Assembly: GCA_964567595.1 (NCBI GenBank)
Contig: CAZMNF010000028.1
Location: 1-26,184, forward strand
DNA length: 26,184 nt
Direction: 5' to 3'
Origin: CAZMNF01 sp964567595
GTDB taxonomy: Bacteria; Bipolaricaulota; Bipolaricaulia; RBG-16-55-9
Part shown: piece by piece, positions 13,372 through 20,598 of the stretch
Layout: the number at the start of each line of letters is the position of its first letter
Position numbering within the stretch: position 1 is the first letter of the stretch
The notes under the pieces: generated by a model
Seen by the model: the letters and a program-made list of their open reading frames with translations, nothing else
Told to the model about the DNA's origin: nothing
Databases searched by the model: none
Made by a program: the position numbers and the translations under genes

Positions 13372-16300
13372 ATGCTCCGCCTCGTCGATCGCTATCTCCT
13401 GCGCGAGATGCTCTGGCCGTTTCTGGTGACGCTCGTCGGCTTCCTCATCTTCTTCATGCTTCTGGTGATCGGCCAGCTCTCGCAGTACCTCGTGGATCGC
13501 GTCGTTCCCGCCGAAACGCTCATCTCGCTCATGCTCTACCGCGTGCCGTATCTCTTCACGTTGGCGCTGCCCATTGCCGTGCTCTTCGCCATCTTCCTCG
13601 CGCTCGGCAGGCTGGGTCACGATCGGGAACTGATCGCGCTCCAGTCCGGAGGCATCTCGCTGAGACGCTTGTTGTTGCCGCTGTTGATGGTAGGCCTCGC
13701 GATCGGCGGGGCCGACTTCGTCATCGGCAACGAACTCGCCCCGTGGGGCAATCGGCAATTCCTGCAGGCCTACACGGAGATGTTCCTGGGGAGCTCCTCG
13801 TCCCCTCAGATTCGCGACAACGCCTTCTTCAAAGGCCCCAACGAGCGATTCTTCTACGTGCAGCGTCACGACGCGGAGAGCGACGTGCTCCACGACGTGC
13901 TCATCTACGACCAGAGCGGCGAGCTGGGACTGACCCAAGGCGACACGTATCCCAAAGTCGTCACCGCCGACCGGGCCCAGTGGGACGGGACGATCTGGCG
14001 ACTGCAGAGCGGGGTGCTCCACGCCATCGACGAGGAGGGCCAGCTGCGCTACACGAGCCGCTTCGAGACCATGGAGATCCGCGTGGGGGAGGCGGCCCGA
14101 CAGCTCGTGCTCGAGCAGCGCACGCCGCAGGAGATGAGCCTGGGCGAGCTGGGCGAGCGCATCAGCGCCTTCCGCGAGACGGGCCGGTCGGCGGAGGCGT
14201 TGATCGTGCAGTACCACGCCAAGATCGCCATTCCGGTCGCCTGTCTCGTCTTTGCCCTCTTCGGGGCGCCGCTGGCGCTCTTGCTCGGCCCGCGAGGGCG
14301 CGCCTTCGGCGTCATCCTCGGCGTGGGGTTCGTGCTCGTGTATCAAGGCCTCTACTTCTGGACCGCGCAGATCCTCGGAACGCGCGGCGACCTGCCGCCG
14401 AGCTGGGGCGCGTGGATTCCGAACATCGTCTTCGGCCTCATCGGAGCGGCACTGACCTGGCGGGCCAACCACTTCGGGCGGCTCGACGTGCTCCAGCGGG
14501 CACGCCGCTTCCTTCCCCTGATGGGCGTAGCGCTCGTGCTCGGATGGAGCGTCGCTGGGGCGCCCGTCCAGGCGCAGCCGGCCTCGCAGACGTCGCCGCT
14601 GCAGATCGCGGCGGACCGGGTCAGCGTCAGCGACGAGGGCCGGCGACTGGAAGCCGACGGCAACGTCCGCGCCCGCTATGAGACGGGCCAGATTGAAGCC
14701 CGACATCTGCGCGTCGATCGCGGCCAGACTGCCAGTTGGCAAGTGAAGGCGCAAAGCGCCAGTTTTGCCATCGACGAGCTGCGGGGACGGGCCATGCAGA
14801 TCGACGCCGTCTTTCGGCGCGAGGAGCGCGCGCTGAGCCCGCAGCGGCTGCGGCTGGCCCAGTCGGCGTCGGTCCAGTTCACGGACGGGCGACTCTCGGC
14901 CCGCACATTGACGCTGCAACGCACTGACGGCCCGAACTGGTCGCTGGATGCCACGGGCAACGTCCGGCTCGAGCAGAGCGAGCGGAACCAAGTCGCAGAG
15001 GCGGAGACGCTCGTCGTCCAGTTGGTGGCCGATCGAGATACGGGGGAGTGGCGCCTCACGAGCGCGCAAAGCGATCAATTCAGCGGGGCGTCGGACTTCA
15101 CCAACGATCGCGGCGAGACCCACCGGCTCCGCTTCGCCGGCCGGGACGCCCGCATGACGTTCGACGAGTCGAACAACGTCGAGCTGATCGACGGCGATGG
15201 GGGCAACTTCACAACGTGCTTGTGCAATGAGCCCATCGAGGACGCGTCGTACTCGGTGCGTGCTGGACGAATGCTGATCCGGCCGGACGAGGTCCTCGTG
15301 GCGTTCGACGTCACGGCGCGGGCGTTCGGCGTGCCGATCTTCTGGGCGCCGGTCTATCTCTCGCCGTTGGGGGATGTCCAACAGGAGTATCCGTTCCTCC
15401 CTGAGGTTGGCCGTTCAACCGGGCGCGGCTGGTTCGCCAAGTGGCGGGTTCCGTTCTACTTGAACGAACGGACCTTGGGCCACGTGCTGATCGACTACTA
15501 CGCCCGCCACGGCGAGCTCGGCACGGGGATCGACCTGCAATATCAGCTGCTGCCCGGTTCGCAGGGGGGCTCGTTGCGGTTTTATCGAGTGACGGGGCGG
15601 GGGGATGCGATCTCGCTCGACTGGTCGGACCGCTTGACCTTGCCGAACGACACCGAGCTGGCGCTCTCAGCGGGGCTGCGCACCGGCCGGCTGGCCCAGG
15701 AGGCCGCTCGACTGGAGACGGGGGCCGAATTATCCGGAGACGACAGCGGCTGGAACTGGCGTGTGGCGTTCAAGCGGAATCAGAACCTCGTCGGGCCCGA
15801 CCCCGATCCGGCGGACCTCGAGGAGCTCGGCTACCGCGTGCTCGAGCGCTTGCCGGAGCTGACGATCTCCAGCCAAGCGGTCGAACTCGACGCGGTCCCG
15901 TTGAGCCTCAGCTCCAGCATCGGCTGGGGGCGCTATCAGGAGGTCGACTTCGACGGCACGACCAACAACAGCTCGCGCTTCGACGGGCGCCTGAACGCGG
16001 ATCTGAGCACGATCTCGGTGTTGCCCGGCCTCGATCTGCAGTCGAGTTCGGGATACCGCCTGACGCTCTACGAGGCGACGCGACGCGACGTCTGGCACAT
16101 CGACACGCGCCTTGACGCCGAGCCCACGACGACCGCATCGCTGTCATTTCGCCATCTTTATCGGACGCTGCGCGGGCAGAGTCCCTTCGAGTTCGACCGC
16201 GTCGACGTGTCGCACAGACTGACGCTCGACGCGGACTGGGAAGCCACGGACGACGTTGGCCTCCGGCTGAACACGGGCTACGACGCCCAAGCGCAAAGCT

Positions 16301-16815
16301 TCGATCCGCTGGAGGTGACGGCCAACGCCCGCTGGCGGAAGGCGCGGGCGACATTGGGCGCGACGGCGGACCTGAACGCCTTGGCGGTCGATGGGCTCAC
16401 GTGGCAAGGGCGGCTGACCGGCGACGGCTGGAGCGCCCATCTGGACGGCGGCTACAACCTCGTTTCGCGCCGATTTGATGATCTGATCGCGAAGGTGGAC
16501 CTGGGGCCGCGGTGGCGTGCCGGGCTCCGGTTCGACCCGAACACCCTGTCGCTGGAGCGGATCAACGCGGAGTCGTCATGGGAATTCGGCAATTGGGAGC
16601 TCCAGGCGGGCAGCGAGTACGACCTGACGGCGGGGCGGTTGTCCGCGTTCCAGTTTGGGATCGTGCGCAAGTTCTGCGAGGATTGCTGGCAAGTGGGCCT
16701 TTACGGCAATCGCCAGCAGCTATGGGTCGAGGCCCAGATCAACGCGTTCCCCACGGCCCGGATCTCGTACTCGCCGACGGACCAATCCCTGGGATTCGGC
16801 GAGGACGCGCGTTGA
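13372..16815 (+). CDS. lptF-lptD: Fused LPS-export protein: LptF/LptG permease joined to LptA/LptD-like domains
   Basis: One uninterrupted frame encodes 1147 residues. Residues 1-365 are a complete LptF/LptG permease: three membrane helices (about 14-36, 55-80, 98-118), a periplasmic beta-jellyroll (about 130-270), then three more helices (about 278-305, 311-331, 348-364). A basic stretch (RANHFGRLDVLQRARR) and a seventh hydrophobic segment (380-397), ending in a signal-peptidase-like VQA at 399-401, lead into a periplasmic OstA/LptA-like region (about 408-600) and an LptD-like beta-barrel (about 610-1147). Barrel evidence includes FGVPIFWAPVYLSP, FLPEVGRSTGRGWFAKW and long strand repeats. 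Cysteines C616, C618, C1102 and C1105 recall LptD's disulfide set. It should carry LPS from inner to outer membrane. No good internal ribosome site was seen at GTG 14488 or ATG 14521. A lost stop in the assembly would be the trivial alternative. Confidence 0.88.
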   Translation: MLRLVDRYLLREMLWPFLVTLVGFLIFFMLLVIGQLSQYLVDRVVPAETLISLMLYRVPYLFTLALPIAVLFAIFLALGRLGHDRELIALQSGGISLRRLLLPLLMVGLAIGGADFVIGNELAPWGNRQFLQAYTEMFLGSSSSPQIRDNAFFKGPNERFFYVQRHDAESDVLHDVLIYDQSGELGLTQGDTYPKVVTADRAQWDGTIWRLQSGVLHAIDEEGQLRYTSRFETMEIRVGEAARQLVLEQRTPQEMSLGELGERISAFRETGRSAEALIVQYHAKIAIPVACLVFALFGAPLALLLGPRGRAFGVILGVGFVLVYQGLYFWTAQILGTRGDLPPSWGAWIPNIVFGLIGAALTWRANHFGRLDVLQRARRFLPLMGVALVLGWSVAGAPVQAQPASQTSPLQIAADRVSVSDEGRRLEADGNVRARYETGQIEARHLRVDRGQTASWQVKAQSASFAIDELRGRAMQIDAVFRREERALSPQRLRLAQSASVQFTDGRLSARTLTLQRTDGPNWSLDATGNVRLEQSERNQVAEAETLVVQLVADRDTGEWRLTSAQSDQFSGASDFTNDRGETHRLRFAGRDARMTFDESNNVELIDGDGGNFTTCLCNEPIEDASYSVRAGRMLIRPDEVLVAFDVTARAFGVPIFWAPVYLSPLGDVQQEYPFLPEVGRSTGRGWFAKWRVPFYLNERTLGHVLIDYYARHGELGTGIDLQYQLLPGSQGGSLRFYRVTGRGDAISLDWSDRLTLPNDTELALSAGLRTGRLAQEAARLETGAELSGDDSGWNWRVAFKRNQNLVGPDPDPADLEELGYRVLERLPELTISSQAVELDAVPLSLSSSIGWGRYQEVDFDGTTNNSSRFDGRLNADLSTISVLPGLDLQSSSGYRLTLYEATRRDVWHIDTRLDAEPTTTASLSFRHLYRTLRGQSPFEFDRVDVSHRLTLDADWEATDDVGLRLNTGYDAQAQSFDPLEVTANARWRKARATLGATADLNALAVDGLTWQGRLTGDGWSAHLDGGYNLVSRRFDDLIAKVDLGPRWRAGLRFDPNTLSLERINAESSWEFGNWELQAGSEYDLTAGRLSAFQFGIVRKFCEDCWQVGLYGNRQQLWVEAQINAFPTARISYSPTDQSLGFGEDAR

Positions 16816-16820
16816 TGGGG

Positions 16821-16853
16821 CCTCCATGGGCGAGCTACCATGCGCTCTGGAGG
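16821..16853 (+). terminator. Bulged hairpin just after lptF-lptD, possible terminator
   Basis: CCTCCA (16821-16826) pairs with TGGAGG (16848-16853), and inside it GAGC (16832-16835) pairs with GCTC (16844-16847), with a five-base bulge on one side. It starts six bases after the stop. No T-run follows, so termination is uncertain. Confidence 0.3.
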
Positions 16854-16891
16854 ACGGACCCGACAACGCCACAACCGAAGGAGGATCTGCC

Positions 16892-17185
16892 ATGGCGCGC
16901 AAGATCGGCGGTTACCTGCGACCGGCCGCCGCAGCCCGGTATCTCGGCATTCCCGTCCAGGAAGTCGAGAAGATGATCGAAAGCGAAGAGCTGCCGCGGA
17001 TGAAGATCAACGGCGAGTGGCGCGTGCCCGTGGATCAGCTGGAGGCGTGGCTCGACGAGGAGGTCTCCGAGGCCGAGCTGAAGACCCTCGCCCAGCACAT
17101 CGAGGACGTGGACGAGGAGGACGTGGAAGAGATCGTGCAGGAGGAGAGTCAGGACGAGGACTCGTCCTCCAAGGGCAACGACTGA
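16892..17185 (+). CDS. Small excisionase/MerR-type DNA-binding protein with acidic tail
   Basis: The predicted protein has 97 residues. Residues about 5-55 form an HTH_17-type (excisionase-family) winged helix: YLRPAAAARYLGIPVQEVEKM, then ELPRMKINGEWRVPVDQLEAWL. It should bind DNA as a regulator or accessory protein; no integrase or phage gene is nearby, so a true excisionase role is unlikely. Residues 56-97 are very acidic (for example DVDEEDVEEIVQEESQDED) and probably disordered. AAGGAGG lies seven bases before the ATG at 16892; the longer in-frame opening to 16655 overlaps lptF-lptD and is not protein-like. It may be co-transcribed with lptF-lptD, 76 bases upstream. Its last 37 bases overlap ruvB tail to tail. 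Confidence 0.82.
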   Translation: MARKIGGYLRPAAAARYLGIPVQEVEKMIESEELPRMKINGEWRVPVDQLEAWLDEEVSEAELKTLAQHIEDVDEEDVEEIVQEESQDEDSSSKGND

Positions 17186-18186
17186 AGGCGGGCGGGCGCC
17201 GCCCGCCCCAGGTGCCGGTACGCGTGCTCGGTGGCGACACGCCCCTGCGGCGTCCGTTGCAGAAAGCCCTTTTTCAGGAGGAACGGCTCGTAGACTTCCG
17301 AGACGGTGTCGGTCTCCTCGCTGAGCGCGGCGGCCAGGGTGTCCAATCCGACCGGCCCGCCGGCGAACTTGTCGATGAGCGTGCCCAGGATGAGGCGATC
17401 CAGCTCATCCAGTCCGACGTCGTCGACCCCGAGCATCTCCAGCGCCCGATGGGCGATCGCGGCGTCGATGCGCCCTCCGCTTTCCACGTCGGCGTAGTCG
17501 CGCACCCGCTTGAGCAGGCGATGCGCGACGCGCGGCGTGCCGCGGGCCCGCTGGGCAATCGCCTGAGCGCCGTCGTCGGTGATGTCGACGTCCAGAATGG
17601 CCGCGCCGCGACGGGCGATCTCGCCCAGTTCCGCCTCGTCGTAGAAGTCGAGCCGCAGCACCACCTCAAACCGATCCCGCAACGGCGAGGTCAACAGGCC
17701 CGTCCGCGTCGTGGCGCCGATGAGCGTGAACGGCGGCACGTCCAGGCGCAGCGACTGGGCGCTCGGCCCCTCGCCGATGACGATGTCGATCTTGAAGTCC
17801 TCCATGGCCGGATAGAGGATCTCCTCAACGGCCCGGCGCATGCGGTGGATCTCGTCGATGAACAGCACGTCGCCCGCTTGGAGCCCGGTGATGATCGCGG
17901 CCAGGTCCCCGGGCCGTTCGATGACGGGGCCGGAGGTCTGCTTGATGCCGACGCCGAGTTCTTGGGCGACGATCTGCGCCAGTGAAGTCTTGCCGAGTCC
18001 CGGCGGCCCGTGGAACAGAATGTGATCCAGCACTTCGTCCCGGCGATCGGCGGCGCGGATCGCCAGCTTCAACTGATCTTTGAGTGACGCCTGGCCGACG
18101 AACTCGTCCAGCGAGTGGGGGCGCAACGTCCGAACCGCACGGTCCTCGTCGCGTTCCTCGCCGCGCGTAATGGGATCCCGAACCAT
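17149..18186 (-). CDS. ruvB: Holliday junction branch-migration ATPase
   Basis: The predicted protein has 345 residues, the normal RuvB size. It is the hexameric motor that moves Holliday junctions with RuvA during recombination repair. Visible motifs are Walker A GPPGLGKTS (60-68), Walker B LFIDEIHRM (DEIH at 111-114), sensor 1 LIGATTRTG, the arginine finger in LRDRFEVVLRLDFY, and RGTPRVAHRLLKRVRDYA in the lid domain. The C-terminal winged helix includes GPVGLDTLAAAL and PFLLKKGFLQRTPQGRVAT. The last 15 residues after RHLG extend beyond the family core and lie over the 3' end of the HTH gene. No clear ribosome site precedes the ATG, fitting the promoter placed right against it. ruvA and ruvC are not in the window. 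Confidence 0.97.
   Translation of the reverse strand: MVRDPITRGEERDEDRAVRTLRPHSLDEFVGQASLKDQLKLAIRAADRRDEVLDHILFHGPPGLGKTSLAQIVAQELGVGIKQTSGPVIERPGDLAAIITGLQAGDVLFIDEIHRMRRAVEEILYPAMEDFKIDIVIGEGPSAQSLRLDVPPFTLIGATTRTGLLTSPLRDRFEVVLRLDFYDEAELGEIARRGAAILDVDITDDGAQAIAQRARGTPRVAHRLLKRVRDYADVESGGRIDAAIAHRALEMLGVDDVGLDELDRLILGTLIDKFAGGPVGLDTLAAALSEETDTVSEVYEPFLLKKGFLQRTPQGRVATEHAYRHLGRAAPARLQSLPLEDESSS
17151..17168. repeat. Near-palindrome inside the convergent gene overlap
   Basis: AGGACGAG (17151-17158) and CTCGTCCT (17161-17168) are exact complements two bases apart. The site lies in the 37-base overlap of the HTH and ruvB 3' ends, encoding acidic/serine tails on both strands. As RNA it would form a short symmetric stem; the symmetry may partly reflect codon use. 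Confidence 0.4.
17190..17208 (+). terminator. All-GC hairpin five bases after the HTH gene stop
   Basis: GGGCGGGC (17190-17197) pairs perfectly with GCCCGCCC (17201-17208) around a three-base loop. It begins almost immediately after the HTH gene stop at 17185. There is no T-run, so it may act as a Rho-aided or stem-only terminator. It is also ruvB coding sequence on the other strand, near that protein's C-terminus. Confidence 0.5.
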
Positions 18187-18192
18187 GAGCTC

Positions 18193-18222
18193 ATTCTAGC
18201 GGAGAGCGCGCCAGACCCTCAA
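18193..18222 (-). promoter_or_regulatory. Predicted ruvB promoter, possibly leaderless
   Basis: On the minus strand, TTGAGG (18222-18217) and TAGAAT (18198-18193) are 18 bases apart. Six bases separate the -10 box from the ATG at 18186, so the transcript would begin at about the start codon. The -35 sequence and spacing are identical to those before lptF-lptD. Confidence 0.5.
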
Positions 18223-18294
18223 CGGAGCGGGGGATCCTCGCCGCCAGGGGGTTCTGGGGGCGCTGACCGGGTCGCACGCGCCGACGCGGTGGGG

Positions 18295-18300
18295 TACACT
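18295..18300 (+). promoter_or_regulatory. Possible -10 box of the DHH phosphoesterase gene
   Basis: TACACT lies nine bases before the ATG at 18310; no convincing -35 box is found 16-18 bases upstream. If used, the leader would be almost absent, as proposed for ruvB on the other side of the region. Confidence 0.3.
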
Positions 18301-18309
18301 GACACAACC

Positions 18310-19281
18310 ATGCTGGATGACATCGCGCAAGCCCTCAAGGAATACGACCGATTCGGCATCGTTGCCCACCTCGGCCCCGAGGCCGACGCGATCGGGGCGT
18401 TGCTGGGCGTGCACCACATATTGCAACAGTTGGGCAAAACAACCTTTCCCGTGCTCCGCGACGAGGTCCCCCACGAGCTCCACTTTCTCCCCGACGCCAC
18501 GCTGATCGCCGGAACGGAGACGGCTCCCCACGACAAGATCGACGCCTGGATCGTGGTCGACTGCGGGCAGCTGAATCGCGTGGGGCACGACCTGGAGGAC
18601 GCGATCCGCGAGCACCCGCTCGTGGTCAACATCGATCACCACGCCGACAACCCGTGCTTCGGCGACGTCAACTGGATCGAGGCCCGGGCGTCGACGACGA
18701 TGCTCGTCTACGGGCTGGCCCAGCATCTGGGCGTTGACGTTACCGCCGACTTGGCGACGTGTCTGTACAGCGGCATCGTCGCCGACACCGATTCGTTCCG
18801 CAACGACAACGTCACCTCGGATGTGCTCCGGACCGCCTCGGAGCTGGTCGAGCACGGGGCCCGGGTACGCGAGGTGAACATCAACCTCTACGAACGACGT
18901 ACGCCCGCAGCCATGCGAATTTTGGGCCACACGCTCGCCCAAGCGCGGATCGACTTGGAGCATCGGCTCATCTGGTACCCGCTCTCTCAAGAAGATTTCC
19001 GCACCGCCGGCGCCTCGGTCAACGACACCGAGCGCATCGTCGAGGAGCTGCGGGCCACGGACGGCGTGGACGTCGCGGTTCTCTTGAAGGAAATGGAGAA
19101 CGGCCGCGTCAAGGTCAGCCTGCGCTCCAAGCACGGCGTCGACGTCAGTCGGGTCGCCCGAGCGTTCGGCGGGGGCGGCCATCCCAAGGCGGCAGGGTGC
19201 CTGGTCGACAGCAACCTCGACGACGCCGAGACCCAACTGCTGGGCGCGGTCAGGCACGCGCTCGACGAGCATGGCGGCTGA
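18310..19281 (+). CDS. nrnA: DHH/DHHA1 phosphoesterase, NrnA-like (nanoRNase / pAp phosphatase)
   Basis: The predicted protein has 323 residues, the usual NrnA length. The family degrades very short RNAs and dephosphorylates 3',5'-adenosine bisphosphate using two manganese ions. Metal motifs are H20 with E24 and D26 in AHLGPEADAIGAL, D84 in VVDCGQLN, the DHH triad at 109-111 in NIDHHADNP, and D159 in GIVADTDSF. The DHHA1 domain carries GGGGHPKAAGC near the end. The first motif normally reads PDxDA, so the first Asp is replaced by Glu (E24). ATG 18310 is chosen because upstream codons are not protein-like. The end overlaps ribF by 11 bases. NrnA and RibF often lie together in bacterial rbfA/truB clusters; truB is missing here. 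Confidence 0.88.
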   Translation: MLDDIAQALKEYDRFGIVAHLGPEADAIGALLGVHHILQQLGKTTFPVLRDEVPHELHFLPDATLIAGTETAPHDKIDAWIVVDCGQLNRVGHDLEDAIREHPLVVNIDHHADNPCFGDVNWIEARASTTMLVYGLAQHLGVDVTADLATCLYSGIVADTDSFRNDNVTSDVLRTASELVEHGARVREVNINLYERRTPAAMRILGHTLAQARIDLEHRLIWYPLSQEDFRTAGASVNDTERIVEELRATDGVDVAVLLKEMENGRVKVSLRSKHGVDVSRVARAFGGGGHPKAAGCLVDSNLDDAETQLLGAVRHALDEHGG

Positions 19282-20182
19282 GATGGCATCTGACGGATCT
19301 GTTGAGCCGACGGCTGTCAGCATCGGCACGTTCGACGGCGTCCATCTCGGGCACCAGACGCTCTTGAACCGAGCGCACGAGCGTGCGCAATCCCAGGGTC
19401 TCACCAGCGTCGCTCTGACGTTCCGGCGTCCCCCGCAGAACGAGTTGGGGCATCCGAAGCCCCTGCTGCTGCCGCCGGCAGAGAAACTGGCTGTGTTGGG
19501 CGAGTTCGTCGATCGGGTCGGCGTGTTGGACTTCCAGCGGATCCGCAATCTCGAGCCGGAGGCGTTCGTCGATCAGATCCTTTACCAGACCTACCGCGCA
19601 GGCGTTATCGTGACCGGATCCGACTTCCGGTTCGGGCGCGATCGGCAAGGGGACGTCCATGCCCTCCGCTCGCTCGGTGAGGCCTACGGCATGACCGTGG
19701 AGGTCGTCGAGCCTGTCGATGCCGACGGCCGCCCCATCAGCAGCACGGCCATTCGGGAATTGTTGCAAGAGGGACTCGTTCGAGACGCGGCAGAGCTGCT
19801 CGGCCGACGCCCTCGGCTGGTTGGCGAGGTTGTCTCCGGCGCCGGCGAAGGGGCCAAGCTCGGCTTCCCCACGGCGAACTTGCACATTGACCCGGAAGTG
19901 CTCGTCCCCGCCGACGGCATCTACGCCGCCTGGGTGGACCTCAACAATGGGCGCCACCCCAGCGCGCTCTACATCGGCAGCCGGCCGACCTACAACGCCC
20001 AGGAGCGATCGGTGGAGGTCCACCTGCTGACGCCGCCCGAACGATCGCTGCGGCAATGCACGCTCAAGGTCGAAATGGTCGAGCGCGTCCGCCCGGATGA
20101 GCGCTTCGACTCCCTCGATGCGCTCAAGGCGCAAATGGCGGCCGACGTCGCGGAGATCCGCGATATTCTCGCCGTCGGCTAA
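19271..20182 (+). CDS. ribF: Bifunctional riboflavin kinase / FAD synthetase
   Basis: The predicted protein has 303 residues, the normal two-domain size. It phosphorylates riboflavin to FMN and adenylates FMN to FAD. The N-terminal nucleotidyltransferase domain shows IGTFDGVHLGHQ with H25 and H28, GSDFRFGRDRQGD, and ISSTAIRELL (156-165). The C-terminal flavokinase domain shows GEVVSGAGEGAKLGFPTANL and ALYIGSRPTYN. Two in-frame ATGs, at 19271 and 19283, are possible; the first overlaps the phosphoesterase stop by 11 bases and neither has a strong ribosome site, so coupled translation is likely. FAD is the cofactor of the ETF proteins encoded 1.2 kb downstream, though they form a separate unit. 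Confidence 0.95.
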   Translation: MAAEMASDGSVEPTAVSIGTFDGVHLGHQTLLNRAHERAQSQGLTSVALTFRRPPQNELGHPKPLLLPPAEKLAVLGEFVDRVGVLDFQRIRNLEPEAFVDQILYQTYRAGVIVTGSDFRFGRDRQGDVHALRSLGEAYGMTVEVVEPVDADGRPISSTAIRELLQEGLVRDAAELLGRRPRLVGEVVSGAGEGAKLGFPTANLHIDPEVLVPADGIYAAWVDLNNGRHPSALYIGSRPTYNAQERSVEVHLLTPPERSLRQCTLKVEMVERVRPDERFDSLDALKAQMAADVAEIRDILAVG

Positions 20183-20222
20183 GCGCCAACTGCTCGGATC
20201 GAATCGACCGAGGGCCAGTGTG

Positions 20223-20459
20223 TCAGTTCAACTCAAGCGCCTGGTTGAGCCGACGCTTGTCGAAGCCGACGATCATCGTGCCGTCGACCTCAATGACGGG
20301 GACGCCCGTCTGCCCCGTCTTGTCGATCAGGCGTTGCGCGCTCTGCAGGTCCCGGGAGATGTCCACCTCGCGATAGTCGACGCCGTGCTCGCTCAAGTAC
20401 CGCTTGGCCGAATTGCAGTGCGTGCAGCTGGGAGAGGTGTAAATCGTCACTCGAGCCAT
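20223..20459 (-). CDS. Glutaredoxin / NrdH-type thiol-disulfide protein
   Basis: The predicted protein has 78 residues, a typical minimal glutaredoxin. The thioredoxin fold is clear from VTIYTSPSCTHCNSAKRYL with the CTHC active site (C12, C15), the cis-proline loop TGVPVIEVDG, and MIVGFDKRRL at the end. It reduces disulfides in the cytosol; whether by glutathione or by thioredoxin reductase (NrdH-like) cannot be told. An AAGGAG lies 13 bases before the ATG, a longer spacing than usual. The gene is monocistronic, convergent with ribF (40-base gap) and divergent from tsaB. Confidence 0.92.
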   Translation of the reverse strand: MARVTIYTSPSCTHCNSAKRYLSEHGVDYREVDISRDLQSAQRLIDKTGQTGVPVIEVDGTMIVGFDKRRLNQALELN

Positions 20460-20497
20460 GTCTGAATCGTCACTCCTTCATCGTCAATGGGAGCGTG

Positions 20498-20527
20498 AGC
20501 TTAGCAATCGGTCTGGCGAAGCGTCAA
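20498..20527 (-). promoter_or_regulatory. Predicted glutaredoxin promoter
   Basis: On the minus strand, TTGACG (20527-20522) and TAAGCT (20503-20498) are separated by 18 bases. The start site would lie near 20491, leaving a leader of about 30 bases with AAGGAG inside it. Confidence 0.4.
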
Positions 20528-20543
20528 GCGGAGTGCGCAACGG

Positions 20544-20572
20544 TTGCAGCAGAAGGGGATTTCGCCTAAAAT
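20544..20572 (+). promoter_or_regulatory. Predicted tsaB promoter
   Basis: TTGCAG (20544-20549) and TAAAAT (20567-20572) are 17 bases apart; the -10 box matches five of six bases. Transcription would start near 20579, giving a leader of about 77 bases that contains the hairpin at 20599-20623. It probably drives tsaB, etfB, etfA and rpmB. Confidence 0.45.
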
Positions 20573-20598
20573 TTGACAGCATAGCAGACGGCGGATGT

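Noticed and set aside
13360..15381. 673-codon open frame on the minus strand opposite lptF-lptD
   Set aside because: It has no recognisable domain, is full of Arg, Asp and His typical of antisense frames in GC-rich genes, and lies opposite a clearly coding gene.
16655..16891. Longer start for the HTH protein inside lptF-lptD
   Set aside because: The added sequence is antisense-like Ser/Arg-rich protein, and AAGGAGG sits right before the ATG at 16892.
18115..18309. Longer start for the DHH phosphoesterase, overlapping ruvB
   Set aside because: Family proteins begin near MLDDIAQALK; the extension is Pro/Gly/Ser-rich and covers the divergent promoter region.
20193..20212. CTCGG/CCGAG stem between ribF and the glutaredoxin gene as a terminator
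   Set aside because: Only five base pairs with a ten-base loop and no T-run; not strong enough to call.
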